Below are positions 49,016 through 61,665 of a stretch of 64,000 bases of DNA, in pieces. The stretch is from Tanytarsus gracilentus (taxonomy: Eukaryota > Arthropoda > Insecta > Diptera > Chironomidae). The stretch lies in NCBI GenBank assembly GCA_038502055.1, contig JAXRKN010000043.1, positions 3,534,001 to 3,598,000 of the forward strand, read 5' to 3'. Under the pieces are notes generated by a model. The model had not been told where the DNA came from. It did no database searches and was given only the letters and a program-made list of their open reading frames with translations. Numbering within the stretch: the stretch's first letter is position 1; each line of letters starts with the position of its first letter. Position numbers and translations under genes: made by a program.

Positions 49016-50379
49016 CTACAATCGGATTTGAAATTTACCAGCCTTGGTGATATATTTTACACCCTAAAAATATAATTTATGAGTTATGTGGTGATTAATT
49101 GAACATTGGCACTCACCTTAAATGGTTTATATTTTACATCGCCATACATATCCAATCGATTGACTTTTAGTCCTGACACGGCCAATTGGCTGATAGTAAA
49201 TTGCACATTGATGGAAGGATTGGATTCAATTGTAGCACCGGCAGCGACAGTGACCATGCCTCGAATGTTGGGCAACTTTTGAACGTCAATTTTTCCAACA
49301 TCCCAATTGAGAATTTTATTGTTTTGATCGAAAACATATTTTCCTTGCGTGGTAACCAAGCTACAATTGATGACGCTTTTTGGAAAGAGAATCTCAAGTT
49401 TAACGCTCTCTAATGTCCGGCCTAGCGTTGTTTTTGGGCCGACAGTTATATCCAGGCGACTTTGCTCTCCGCTCTTAAGTTGAATACTATGCCTTAGGTA
49501 GATTGGAATTGGGACACTTTGAGAGGCCATCTGGATTTTATAAGCTAGTAAACGAAACGCTCCATCGGGAGGAATGAACGAAAGAACTCGTTCGGTTTCC
49601 CATCGCTTGAATCTCACACACGGATGAAATGAGACATCGTCAAGAATTCGTGGATTCACAAAGGTTAAGCTCAAGTCCGGCATTCCGCTAAGCTTAATTA
49701 AGCTCTGAATTTCTCCGGATATTTCAGCAAATACAGTTGAGCCACTTTTATCAATGATCGCGTCCACTTCTTCAATGACATCAAAGTATGCCTCGTTGTT
49801 CGTGTACCTGACGCCAGATTTTCGCCATGGAATAGCCGATAGTGATCCAACTGGTAGGGTATCACTAAAATTAGTATTGCCAGTTACGCTGTTTGCAATT
49901 GATCTCAGAATATTCGGAGGTTTAATTAGTTCTTTAAGAACATTGCTCTCAGTGGCCAGTGGAAATCCGTTATCCAACATTTCATCGAGCAGCTCATAAA
50001 TTATAACATAATTCTCCTTAATAATTGCCTCATTGCACTCACTAAAATAGTCTACGAAAGTATCAACGACCCGATGTAGAAATTCAATTACAAATAGTGG
50101 AGGAATTTCAGCTTTACAGACAGTTACGAACCAAACGCCGCAGCGTTGAATCGACACGAGATTTGTCGATGGAAGTGAAGTTGGAATGACTGGAGGAACA
50201 TCCTAAAAAGAATTTAAATCCATAAAACATCCATATTGACGGAAATTTAGAAGACTTACATTTGAAATTTTCATTTTCTCTAAGAAATAGTCGCATATTC
50301 CCTTCGAAATCACACTCCTCCAGTGCTTCTCCAGAAACACTTCGCCACTCGACTGCGATATCACAAAAAGACTTTCCAT
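49016..50379 (-). CDS. cm: AP-3 complex subunit mu (carmine)
   Basis: Three exons (50379-50260, 50202-49117, 49063-49016) give 417 aa, against 418 in human. The N-terminal longin-like domain starts MESLFVISQSSGEVFLEKHW and continues with EIPPLFVIEFLHRV and IIYELLDEMLDNGFPLATE. The C-terminal mu-homology domain, which binds tyrosine sorting signals, runs from about residue 175 (IPWRKSGVRYTNNEAYFDV, PDLSLTFVNPRILDDVSFHP) to the end (GLKVNRLDMYGDVKYKPFK, then GVKYITKAGKFQIRL). AP-3 sorts cargo from endosomes to lysosomes and pigment granules; the Drosophila gene is the eye-colour locus carmine. The last 15 residues sit on a small separate exon. It is divergent from Exo70 with 146 bp between start codons and convergent with Lkb1. 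Confidence 0.97.
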
Positions 50380-50525
50380 TTCCTTGAGATTTTCTTTAAA
50401 ATTAAAATCTAGCAAATTTTTTTTGATGACAAGATTTTTCTAGTGCACATTATTTTCGAGTTAAAACTTTAGTTTGTTTACCTTTTTTTTGTTGAAAATA
50501 AAAAAGTTGAAATTTATTTAAAAAA

Positions 50526-52659
50526 ATGGAGTTGGAAGGTAAATTGGAGCGTGAACGGGCTAACATTGCGATGTTGGAACAAAATTTAAAAAAATACAAC
50601 GATCTGACGGACCAAGCGAGCAAAATTTTGACAGTTTTTGGAAATCGTTTGAAAAAAGTAATTTAATGTTTTTTAATTTTCATCAATCTTATTTTAATTA
50701 AAATTAATTTAGGTTGAAGAGAATGTTTTTCCCTTGTGGAAGGTAACAAAATCACTGGAAACTAAGCAGAAGAACTTGGACGCAACAATCAAGAAATTGG
50801 ATTCTGTATTAGAAAATTATAGCTGCAGTTCGGAACTTTATAATTCAATTCACATGGGAGTCGATAGCGAAAACATTGATGTGTTTCTGGATGCTTTAAA
50901 CCGATTGAAAAGAGCTAAAGAATACTTTTTGTCGACAAATCAAGGCTCAGTCGAATTAGAGAACGTAACCCATTTATTTAATTATGGGTGCGATGCAATT
51001 AATGCCTACTTTAAACAACAAATAAGACGTCATAGTTCACCTATCAAGCCAATTGATTTGACAGATCTCATTTACATGGAAGATGACACCTCAACTTCAA
51101 CCAATGACGAATATTCGGGATCATCGTCGATTCGTCTTCTTCCGCAAGACACAAGGAAGGAGCTTAAAACTATTGTGGAGTGGTTGGATGAGAATTTGAG
51201 GAGGGAGTACATGACAATTTATAGCGATGAGAGATCAGACATAATCTTGCGGTCACTAATTATGCTTAAAGAACATCAAAAGTCTTCAAGTTTAGGCAAT
51301 GAGAGTGGAATGAAAGCCAATAGATCCTTCAACAGATTGACAATTGGTGACAGTGGCAAAAAGAAGCTGCAAAATATGTTAGAGAGGAAAGCTAATAAGT
51401 TGATGAACAAGGGTGGATTGTTACGCAAGCAGCTAAACTTGAGTAACGATAATTTTTTAAATGACGATTTTTATGGAGAAAATAATGATAAAGAGCTCGA
51501 GCAATACCTCCTCTTACTGCTCGGCCTTCAAAAATTGCTCGTTGTTGAGCGGCAAATGCTTAACGATATCATTCCATCGACACGACAAAATGAGGTTTTC
51601 TCAAAAGTTGGTATGGCTTCGATCGAGCTCATTGTAAAGGAAGCCGATTCGATTAAAGGCAGAGTAATGAAATCCATTTCCAAGCGAGAGTGGTCAGCAG
51701 CTCTCGGTGTCTTCTCAGCGATTCAAGTGAGCCTATTACAGCCGGATATTGAAAAAATTTGCAATCAAGATCAAAAAAATCAACTTAGTGGTGTTATGAA
51801 TCGCTTCAACGATGCGGGAAAAGCGGCACTCGATCAATTTATTGAGTCTATTAAAAATGAGGGTACAGGACAAGTTCCCCTAACGAGTTCGAGTAATTTT
51901 CCGAGAGATGCTACCGTTCACCAATTAACGAGTGATACTTTATGGTTTTTGGAGCATGCATTCCCTTACTATGAAATTATTGGTCCTATTCTCTATCAAG
52001 ATTCCGTTTATTCTCAACCACTTCAACAAATATCGACATTAAAGTCTCTTCAATTAGAGGATCAGCGAAATCGAGCACTGGTTGGCATTTACTTTCGTAA
52101 AGTTTTGACCGAACTTAACTTTACGATTATTACGAAAGCCGATCAAATCTATAATAATGAAGCGACTCGGTGCCTGTTTAAGCTCAACAACATTTATTAC
52201 ATTCTCAAAAGTTTGCAGCGCAACAATCTTATGGATGTTGTTAAATTTACGGAAGTTGATTGCGAAAAGAGATATTTGAAGATGATTGATGACCTAAAGA
52301 ACGCTTATCAAGCCACTTGGCAAAAATTACTGTCTCATGTTGTGCCCATCGATGATTGTCCAAAACCAGTAAACGGCAAACTAAAGGACAAAGATCGAGC
52401 GATTGTCAAAGAAAAATTTGCCAATTTCAACAAAGAAATCGACGAATGCGTAAAAAATCAGCGTGGAATTTCAGTGCCCGACTTATTGTTGCGCGAGGGA
52501 TTGAAAAGAGATAATCTCGAAGCTGTTATTCCTCATTATCATGCATTCTACGAGCTCTATGCCGATTGTGATTTCGCTAAAAATCGAGAAAAATATGTTC
52601 GCTACACGCCACATCACCTATCGACATTGCTTAATAATCTTTTTGATGACCGCGTTTAA
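50526..52659 (+). CDS. Exo70: Exocyst subunit Exo70
   Basis: Two exons (50526-50657, 50713-52659) give 692 aa, typical for insects. The N-terminus is a coiled coil (LEGKLERERANIAMLEQNL and onward). The rest is the long helical rod of the Exo70 family, with IRLLPQDTRKELKTIVEWL, FSKVGMASIELIVKEAD, LTSDTLWFLEHAFPYYE, ALVGIYFRKVLTELNFTI and a basic C-terminal end (NREKYVRYTPHHLSTLLNNL) that in the family binds PI(4,5)P2. Exo70 anchors the exocyst and its secretory vesicles at the plasma membrane. It shares a very short (146 bp) divergent promoter region with AP-3 mu, another trafficking gene, which may co-regulate them. It is tail to tail with the XPG-like gene, with 48 bp between stops. Confidence 0.97.
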
Positions 52660-52707
52660 ATTGTTTATTGTATTAAAAAAAATTATATATATTAAAAAGC
52701 GAATAAA

Positions 52708-54491
52708 TCATTCATTGGTATTTAATTCTAGATTACCAAGATAGGTTTGCAGGTCAAAATCTTTGTTCTTGAAGTTGTTGTATAAGTTATGAAAGTCGAT
52801 GCCGTTAAAGTTTAGAGGTTTCTAGAAAATTTAATTAATTATTTGGCTAAATCTCATCTTTCTTACTCACCCAATACTTTTTCTTCAATCCACAAATCTC
52901 GATTGATCTTGCAACATTAGCAAACATGCGAGTATAGAGAAATGCGACATGAAATGCTCTTGGATCGAGTTTCGACGGTGGGTTAGAAATTGCTGCTCCT
53001 TGTTCACTTCTTTTGATGGAAAACAAAATAAGGTCAGCCTCCTTTCTAGTGACAATTTCATTTTGAACGAGAAAAACAACCGTGAGAATGTCTATCATGT
53101 AATTTTTCGGAATTTGTCGCAAATTAAAGCTTGACAATTTCTCGTCGCAAATTGTCCACGAGAGAAGCCTGTACCGGTGATTATCATGCAAAGTGTCATT
53201 AGAATGAATTTCGGCCATTGAAAGCACATCAAATGGAGGAGAAATCGGCTCAACATAGAACATTTTATAAGGTTCTGAATGCATTGGTTTGCTGTAAACG
53301 CTTAGTAAGAATGGATTATATCCAGACTGACTGAAGACAACGCCGGCTTGACGTTGAAAGAGTTTGATTGAAATGTCGTAGTACGATTTTCGGTACTGTC
53401 GAAGGTCGTAGAAAATTAGTGAAAAGTTGAATGGAGCATTGGCCAGAACGTTTCGTGTGAACAGCATGTGAGAACTTAAAAGATAAGAAGATAGAAAATC
53501 CTCGTGAGCGTCTTTTCGATGATGAATGTTGTAGCTCTGGATGGATTTGTTGATTAGAGTTTTGTAAAAATCGTTATCAGCGCCAAAAATTTTCATCACC
53601 AGAAATTCTACAGTTTCTGTGCGAGTCTTCATATTTTGGACGTTATTTCGAATAAATTCAGCGATATCAGTAATTTTGTCTTTGAATTTGTCTTGGAACA
53701 TTTTGATGCTTTTGTGGCACAGGATGTCGTTGCCTAGACAAGTTGCAAAAATACTCATTTGAAAATCCACTAAATTGCAATGAGTCCTTAATGCAAGCCG
53801 ATTGTATTCGATTGTGCTGAATGAAGCAGCGATAAAAGACTTCATTGAAAAGTATCGCCACCGGCCCTCGAAGATAAGGAAATCAGAGTCGTCGGAAAAT
53901 ACAGCAAGAACTCTTGACTGCTGCACGGCAAACTGCGCAATTTCTTGATCACATTCCAAATTTACTGCATATTTCAGCGTTCCAAACTTGATTGCAACAT
54001 ATTCAATGACATTCAACATGGTATTTATATAGACACGATTATCCATTGCGATCTCACTTAGACTCATCCCTCTATAAATATTGTCAATTATAGCAATATT
54101 ATGTTTATACTTTTCGTTCTGTCTCTTTTGCCAAGTTGAAAATTTTGAATTCATCTGAATAAAACCGTCCATGAAGAAAATGAGCTCGCAGTGATCCGAA
54201 AGTTGTGAGAAAATTTTTGAAAGATGAAAATTGTAGAAATTAAAGCATCCACCGCAGAGTATTTCCACTTTATTTTCGCAGAGATAGCCCACAATAGCCA
54301 TCACGTCGAAAATTAGGATAGGTCGCTTGTTGAAATTCAATCTGAAACCAATTAAAAATTTTAATTTCTAAGTTTTGTGCTTTAGTTCGATTTTACCGCT
54401 TAAATTTCGCAATTTCCATGATTAAATTGATGTTCTTAAAGCCATCCGGGACTCTTGTCTTCAAAAATGTCTCCAGCCCGTGCACACCCAT
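52708..54491 (-). CDS. XPG-N-like protein of the FAM120 / asteroid type, probably not a nuclease
   Basis: Three exons (54491-54397, 54341-52871, 52821-52708) give 559 aa. The N-terminus is MGVHGLETFLKTRVP, the classical start of the FEN1/XPG superfamily in which the free N-terminal region helps build the active site. It continues with RPILIFDVMAIVGYLC, CELIFFMDGF, QEIAQFAVQQSRVLAVFSDDSDFLIF and IFATCLGND. Overall the pattern resembles FAM120-type constitutive coactivators and asteroid-like proteins. Only part of the acidic metal-binding set of true flap endonucleases is seen (SDDSDF is kept). The catalytic state is therefore open and an RNA-binding or scaffold role is possible. The C-terminal half is unlike anything I can name. 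Splice sites found the first exon, which supplies the diagnostic start. Confidence 0.8.
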
Positions 54492-55561
54492 AGTTATTTA
54501 ACTTTTTTTTAGGAGATTAAAATGTTTAATTATTAAATTACATTTAGAACAAAAAAATGCGAAAGGATTGTTGGTGAGTTGTTTGCCCCTCTAAAGGTAA
54601 ACAAAACAATCAATTGATTTAATGGTATTTAATGCAAAAAGGAGCAAAAAGATGATTAATTATCTTAACAGCAACAATTAATTGAATAATTATAAATTTT
54701 AGTGTAGTTTGTAACGTATTTAAATAATTTATTTTAAAATTTTGCCTCCATTATATTTTAACGTTCGGAGTAAGCTTTTGTGCGGTTTAAAATCTTTTTA
54801 CACTCTCACGAGAAAGAGAAAATTTTTAAGAGAGTAACAAATGATGAGAAACAGCGTGGTTTGTCGGTAGTATTTTTTGTGAGGCCGTCAAGAAAGGACA
54901 TAGCGTTCGTTTTTGCTTAAAGTTGAGAAGTTTCGGGAAAATATATACGGCAGATAGAAAGTGAACATATATAGACGAAAAAATTCACGTCATCTTGTCA
55001 CTTTTCCAACCGCTAACATTTGTTTAATTATTGTCCAATATATATATATTGGTCATAAGCTAACTAACTCCTCTAAATTTGGATATATTCATGTATTACT
55101 GCGAACGAGTGCACAAAACAAATAAAAGTTAATTAATTGAGATTTAATCGTGAGGAAGGAAAATTAATAAATTTGTTAGTTATAATTAAAAGTGTTGTGC
55201 TGGTTGACATTCAGCCAGAGTTTTTCGGTGAGAGTAAGTAGTGAGTCTAATTTGCGCTTAATTGACTCAGTGATTAAAAAATATTAATTTTGTGAGTGAA
55301 TCGCCGCATGGTACGTGCACATTATCGAAAAATATGTGAAGAAATTTTCTTTGCAAACCGGAAAATATTTCGTGTGAATCGAGAAGAGAATTTATAGAGT
55401 GTGTTTATACTTCTCGGAGATATCAAGCGCAAAAAAGAAGAAGAAAAAAGATTATTTTTTTGATTAAATTAACGCAGGCCATAAGTGCAAAAAGAAGAAA
55501 ATTATCACATTTATCGGATTAATTACAAACTTGAAAGCTGAATCTAAAAAAGCCGAACATC
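54492..55561. promoter_or_regulatory. Promoter and 5' UTR region of the groucho-like gene
   Basis: About 1.07 kb separates the XPG-like gene start (minus strand) from the groucho-like first ATG (plus strand), so both promoters lie here. The stretch from about 55150 to 55561 has several upstream ATGs and stops and reads as a long leader, usual for groucho. I cannot place the transcription start. Confidence 0.45.
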
Positions 55562-55603
55562 ATGTATCCGACAGCAGGGCCACAGCGACACCCAACGTCT
55601 GCG
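55562..55603 (+). CDS. gro: First coding exon of groucho (TLE co-repressor), partial gene
   Basis: A 14-codon exon encodes MYPTAGPQRHPTSA and ends in phase 0 at a consensus gtgagt donor. Groucho/TLE proteins begin MYP..RHP (for example MYPSPVRHP in fly), and vertebrate TLE genes also have a very short first coding exon. The remaining exons, starting with the Q domain, are not found before the right edge, so intron 1 exceeds 8.3 kb. Groucho is a nuclear co-repressor that binds Hairy/E(spl), Runt and TCF factors through a C-terminal WD propeller and tetramerises through its Q domain. The call rests on 14 residues, the donor and the long leader plus large intron; it is likely but not proven. Confidence 0.62.
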
Positions 55604-58600
55604 GTGAGTTCATTTTAAATACTCTACTAATTTACATAAAAGATGTGCAACAACAACAACTTAGAAGATTATACGGCCGTGTGGAAAAACGAAAAGCCGC
55701 CGGAAAATATTTCCGAAATGTTTTGCGAGAGAGAGAGAGCACATGCTCAACTGCTCGTGTGTGTTGGTATGGGAAAAAAATATACACGAAACGATGAATA
55801 TGAGCAAGAGGAAGGAAAGAAAAAAAAACATGATGGATGTCTTGCCTGTTGTCGTTAGCGACATTGTCAAAATGAAAGATTTTTATTTCTTTAAATTCTT
55901 AATTTTCGTCGTCGTGTGAATCGAAAAAAAATTGGCACTGCTAGTCGGTTCAACGCTAAAAAAGCAACAAACATCAATTTCTCATTTTAAAAAAACAATT
56001 ATTCGAAAAAGCAAGCAAAACTTAACTTCTGGAATGATTATGAGAAATTATATTTCTGACCTGCGCAAGTCCATTTTCGTGTTTCATACTCATACACTTG
56101 CAATAGCCGAAACAGAAAAAAAATATACTAAAAAATTATCCACTTGTCGGTAAATTTGTGACAGAAAATCATGTTATGTTCATGAAACAATTTGTAATTT
56201 GTATACAGTTTTAATTCGATTATCATTTTGTTTCCTCCTCACACTCACACTCGGGCTGCTATAAATGGAGAGGAGATGTGAAGAAGCCTTGCATGGCGAT
56301 AGTGGAATGGGGAAATTTTGTGTATGTCTCGATTGTCTTAATTAAATTGAAAGTTTGCTCTCACTCTCTTTCTGTGTGTGTTTGCACATCTTCTTTGAGA
56401 AATCGGATTTAATTTTGAGAAAATATTCTTCGTCTTATTGAGGCAAATTTCAAAATTGTTCATTTGCACGTGGGTGGCGGCAAAGAGTTTCCAATGTGAG
56501 ACTTGACCCAAGATATTTACGATCTATAGATGTTTATTGATTTTCTCTGAAAATTAAACTTATACCAAGGGCTGAGACTTGAGAATATTTTAAACAAAAT
56601 GTCTTGATACGTTTTAAAAAAATATAAATTAGAAGAAAAAACTTTTATCTCATTCATTATCTTAATAAAATCAAACAGTATGTACCCATTCGTTTTTTAT
56701 AAAAAGGAAAAGAACGAAGCAGTGCCGAGAATAAATTAAGAAAACACTCGAGAAATATTTTCGCTCCGCTTGCCAATCTTCTTATTATTATTATTCAAGC
56801 CTGTAAACAAACAATTACGGGTGTCAATTGATTTAATTATTGTTCTGCGCTTCTTTTTCCCTCTCCATCCACACAATTAATGCTGTAGCTTAAAATTGTC
56901 GCTATTTTCTCTCAATCTCCATGGCCCAACAAAGCTTGTTAATCGTACACAAATTCCTTATTGTGTCTGGGGGTAAAGCGAGTAAACTTCAACAGTTTAT
57001 GTATGTAACGAGTAATGAGAAATAACATTATCGTGATGTGGTGAACTCTCTCACAAACACCATTATCTCTTGACTCATTAGAAATTTATTTATAAATAAT
57101 TCAGTGCAAAATGAATAATTTATAATTCATAAAGCTATAGAGCGAATTATGTCAATGTCATGTCACAATGATTGAGAAGGTTTTAAGAGTTTTAAATTTT
57201 AAAATTTCAATAAAAATTTCTAAAATGAATAATTTTGAAAAGAAATAAAAGTATGAAATTTTGATATAAACTGTCAACTATTCACTATTGATAAGTCAAT
57301 TAGTTGTGATTAAATCAACAGTTGTAAATGCCTCCGACAAAATAGTAGTTTTCAATCAATTAAAGCTACACAAAACATTTTTTTTCTCTGACTCTTCATC
57401 GAACAATAATTAATTGAGTGGAAATTATATATATAAAAAATTGAAAGAAACTTCTGGCATGTGAAAATTATCCAGAGAACAACTCGATAATTAAGCTTAA
57501 TTAGATACGAAAAATATGAGGTTCATATATGTGTGTGCTTCACACTCATTTCATCGAGATCTGTTACACGAGAACGAATGTGAAGAAGAACTTTTATGGC
57601 AGAAATATCCAAAAAAGACCACAGGGAAAAGTACGAAAATTCTATTGTTCTTTCTATGCCTCACATAGTCATGTATTCGTATTGTTATGAGTTAATTGTA
57701 ATTTGGTGCGCTAAATTTACCGAAAACTATTCGAGTGGAATTTTCTTCTTTTTAGATGTTCACGCACGCCTTTGAATAGAAGTTTCTTAATTTATTGATA
57801 TTTGATTGTTGGTGATGATGCGAGAACAAGTTTTCTCTCCCTCTCCTTTTCTTCTTTTATCTCATATTTTATTTCCTTCTTGGTATTTTGATCTTCGGTC
57901 TCGAAGCAGTAATTTGTAACCCAGAATGTTTCGTCATGTATATGACCATCAAATTTTAATGAAATTGCTGTTGTGAAACCCTCACAAACCGCACCATCGG
58001 ACAACTAACCATACAATCGTCAACCGCAAAAGGCTAAAGCTAAGAATATTGGGTTATTACTGTTAAATTCTCGGGTGTCCACTCGAATGGAAAACGATGA
58101 TTACTCCTAACATCGTGTGTAGAGTAATAGGTGGAAAAGTGACCGCATTTGAATTTCTGGGGTCAATTTGTTTCGATGAAATCAATAATTGGGCTTGATA
58201 AAACTGACCCATGAACGTTAGTAATAAAATATATTTGAATTTAATTCCATTTAAAATTTTGATCTTCTTTATATTATTTTTAAATTTTTCAACATTTCCT
58301 CATTGTGATAAATACACGTTTAACATTCGTTAAAATTATTACCATTCTGTAATTGATTGTACGGTGTGTCTCACATTGCATGTTCATAGTCGAGGTGACA
58401 CGATGTTTAAACATCGCTTTTTATCTCTTTTTTTTACTGTAATCACACTTGAAGTACACACATTACTCTTATATATAAGTACAAAAAAAGTGCTGTACAA
58501 ACATGTACAATTTTAGACTTGTTGTTGAGTTTCTTCTCGTTTTCATTCAGGGCGAAAAAAGTAAATATCTGTCTAATAATTGTCATGCCACTTGATCATA

Positions 58601-60844
58601 CATGCCTCTCATTTTTTTACCCTTCTTCTATCCCTCTCGCTCTTCACGACACAATATGGAAACATTTGTTTTATGAGCGCGATATAACAACTTTTTTCGC
58701 ATTTTTTATTATCGCTCTGAGTACAAAACAAATATAACATTGTCAAACGTGTTTGAGAGTGAGAGAAAATTCCAGCACAGTTGTTAATTTTGCAGTGCGA
58801 AGTGCTGATCGAATTTTACTGATAATGAACTCATTTTATATTTAATTCATGCCTTTTTTGAATGGCGTAAAATATTATGATTGTTATACAATTTTAATTT
58901 TTTTTATTAACTTGACACCAAAGTTCTATTTTTAGCAAACAAACCTTTACAAATTCCTCAAAATACAACAAACATAAAGAGCACAAAATCCGTTATCACA
59001 ATTGATTTATTTTAATGGACTTATGCGCTTATAGTTTTATTGTTGTTTAGTTTTTATGATTGATTTTTTTTTATGGATGAAAAGTGCTTTTCGTAGAACA
59101 ATATATAAATTGTTCGATCACGTCATGAAACGGAGGTACATGTACGAGGTAATTTCCTTTATCGATGAAATATGTTTATCGTGTTATCAACACACTCGAC
59201 ACGATTCAAGTGCTCGAATACTTCACTCAAAATTACTTTGCCCATTGGCACTTGACTTGTTTTTGCGCACGATTAAAAATAAGCAGCTTGAGCTGTGCTT
59301 AAACCGGCGAGTTGTGATAAAGTTGTAATATTTTTTCGTTTCACATTTAATTTAAAACGCATGATTATTTTTGAAAAATTATATTCTTATCGCGCAGTAC
59401 CGCGAAATTTTTAAAAAGTACTCGAGTCAAATATTTGTCATGAGTCACACAATTCAATTAGCTAGCAGTCTCTCAAACAAAAAAACATTCGCGCCATGTC
59501 AATTTTGATTCCATCAATCTATGTTTTCTTCTTACTCCTCGCAGCTACCTCAATTTCGTGGTTTTGATCAGATATTTTTCTCTCGAGTCTTTTTTTTATT
59601 GAAATGATTTTTTCTTCTTTTATGATTATTGTTGGATCTCAATCTGCAGCCCGAGAGCGATCATTATCTGTCAACGTAATGATTTGCTGCTGAAAAAATG
59701 TCAGTTGAGAGTTCTTTTTACGTTCGTTTGCTTCTCGCTATCAATTAATTAAAATAACATTTATTGAAAAGAGCTCTCGAACATTTTGGCTTCTTTCGAT
59801 TTCCAATTTCATTGCTCCTTCTTCTTCCAGTTCCACTCTTCGTGTCCGTCCATTATATCGCGAAAGAAATCAATTCGTTATGTTTTATTACACACACATG
59901 GCTGGAGTTCAACCGTCTCTCGAGGGGCGATGTGAGGATGAAAGATGATTTCAAATTTATATTTTTTTCATAATATAGACTCAAAATTGTGTGCTATGCT
60001 AAAAAGTAAAATCTTATCTTTTTTAAACTTAATTATCATTCTCAGATTTGAAATCATTTTATTGTGATCTTCGCCATACTCAAACGTCAAAATTAAACAA
60101 TTTAAGATCAAATTTAAAATCTTACAGCAATTTACACAACAATAAGGCGAACACGCATAGATGGAAAGTGCCTGTCATCAAGATTTACTAATATAAATAA
60201 GATTATAAATCAAGTATAAACATTCCTCAAATGTTGACTCAAGTCATTTTGTTTATCTTTTCCATCTAATTTCCCATCCATGCTCTTATAGCCGAACCGC
60301 TCTCATGCTTGATTCATCGCGAGACTTCTTTAACAAATAAAAAAAAATTAATTTCAAACAATTTTTTCCTTCTGCTTTTTCGGGAAAAAAAGTGAGAATA
60401 AGAAAAGTAAATGTTTTCGATGCTGATCGCTGTTTCGTTTTAAATTTTATTATTGCCCATTGTAAATGAATACGTAAAACGCGTTAAGACGATCGATTCA
60501 CTCGAGAAATTTGTGTGTATGTTTCTCTTTTCATTTCTTTTAAAATTTTATTCTGTGATGTGGCTCGCGGGATTTTTGGTGTTTATTCTTTTATGACTTT
60601 AAATTAAACTTACTCGGGGTTTTTTTCTCTCTTATTTTGCGATGATGATGGTTATTTAAAATTTGTGAAAGGGTTGCGATAAATTTATATCAAGAGTCAT
60701 TTATGAATCAATTATGGTTTTTAAAAAAATTTAGTCAATAGTGTACGTTATTTAATTTATAGTAACTTATTTAATTTGCCAAAAATGCTAAAAAAATGTT
60801 TCAAAACCCACACGTGGGTGTTGCCGCGTACCCATGTAACAGAT

Positions 60845-60990
60845 CGGTATTGAAAGTCATTTTGGGAAGCTTTTAGGAGAAGCCTTGGGGAAGCCCTGGG
60901 GAAGCCTTTAGGGGAAGTTTTTGGGAGCCTTTTAGGAGAAGTCTTGGGGAAGCTTTAGGTGAAGCCTTGGGGAAGCCTTACCTTACGATG
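60845..60990. repeat. Imperfect short tandem repeats of GGGGAAGCCTT type
   Basis: Around eight degenerate copies of a 10-16-bp unit (GGGGAAGCCTTGGGGAAGCC, GGAGAAGTCTTGGGG) are rich in G/A on the plus strand. The composition differs sharply from the surrounding AT-rich intron and continues into the next repeats, suggesting one inserted block. Confidence 0.75.
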
Positions 60991-61096
60991 TTGACTCTTC
61001 CGTGGTTGTAATATAAATGAGCTTGAGAGAGAAAATTTTTGCCTTATATATGAAAAATTGGGGAAGGCTTAGAGAAATCATTTTAGAGAAGTTATT

Positions 61097-61365
61097 TTCC
61101 ATTATGTCCATTTTCCATCATGTTCCATTTTCCATCATGTTCCATTTTCCATCATGTTCCATTTTCCATTATGTTCCATTTTCCATCATGTTCCATTTTC
61201 CATCATGTTCCATTTTCCTTTGTTTTTTCCTTGTTCCTTTTCTCTGTTATTTTTTGTTCATTTTTTTGTTCCTTTTCCTCTGTTTTTTCCATTTGTTCCT
61301 TTTATTATGTTTTTTCTCTGTTCCTTTTCCTCTGTTCCTTTTCCATTATGTTCCACTTTCCCCAT
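61097..61365. repeat. 17-bp tandem repeat TTCCATTTTCCATCATG decaying into a CT-rich tract
   Basis: About seven near-perfect copies of TTCCATTTTCCATCATG occupy 61097-61215. Then come looser TTCCTTTTCCTCTGTT units to about 61365. Since 17 is not a multiple of three, three copies read through as a 17-residue periodic peptide in all frames, which produces long spurious open frames. The strand is a near-continuous pyrimidine tract broken by ATG. Confidence 0.9.
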
Positions 61366-61419
61366 GTCCACTAGCAACCAATTCCTGGTCCAATCCCGAG
61401 TTCAACGATACCCATGAAG

Positions 61420-61665
61420 CCATATAAGTGCAATTTTGTATGAAAAATGGACATTATGGCTGTCCGTGGCACGACCTATGGTCATGACCCAAAAAATTCC
61501 TAAAATGGGCTAATATAGACCCCAAGACCTATCATCTGGCGAAAACCCGAAGTCTCTAGCTGGTCCAGGGGCCGAGATCTCACTGGAACAGACAGACAGA
61601 CAGACGGAAATACGAGCATATAAGCGTTACCACACTAGTGTGGGTTACGCTAAAAAACTCGTGGA
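61420..61665. mobile_element. Probable dispersed repeat/element remnant of unknown class
   Basis: A higher-GC stretch within AT-rich intron has low-complexity (ACAG)n at 61590-61610, then GGAAATACGAGCATATAAGCG and the perfect 14-bp palindrome CCACACTAGTGTGG (61629-61642). The text before it (GTGGCACGACCTATGGTCAT, CTGGTCCAGGGGCCGAGATC) is not coding. Together with the tandem repeats to its left it looks like one inserted element, SINE- or MITE-like. No coding capacity or clear termini are seen, so the class is open. Confidence 0.4.

Noticed and set aside
59056..59328. 90-residue open frame in the large intron
   Set aside because: No family resemblance, no splice partners, AT-driven composition.
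61017..61427. Three overlapping open frames with periodic FHFPSCSIFHHVPFS-like peptides
   Set aside because: They are created by a 17-bp tandem repeat read in all three frames; no start context, domain or splice support.
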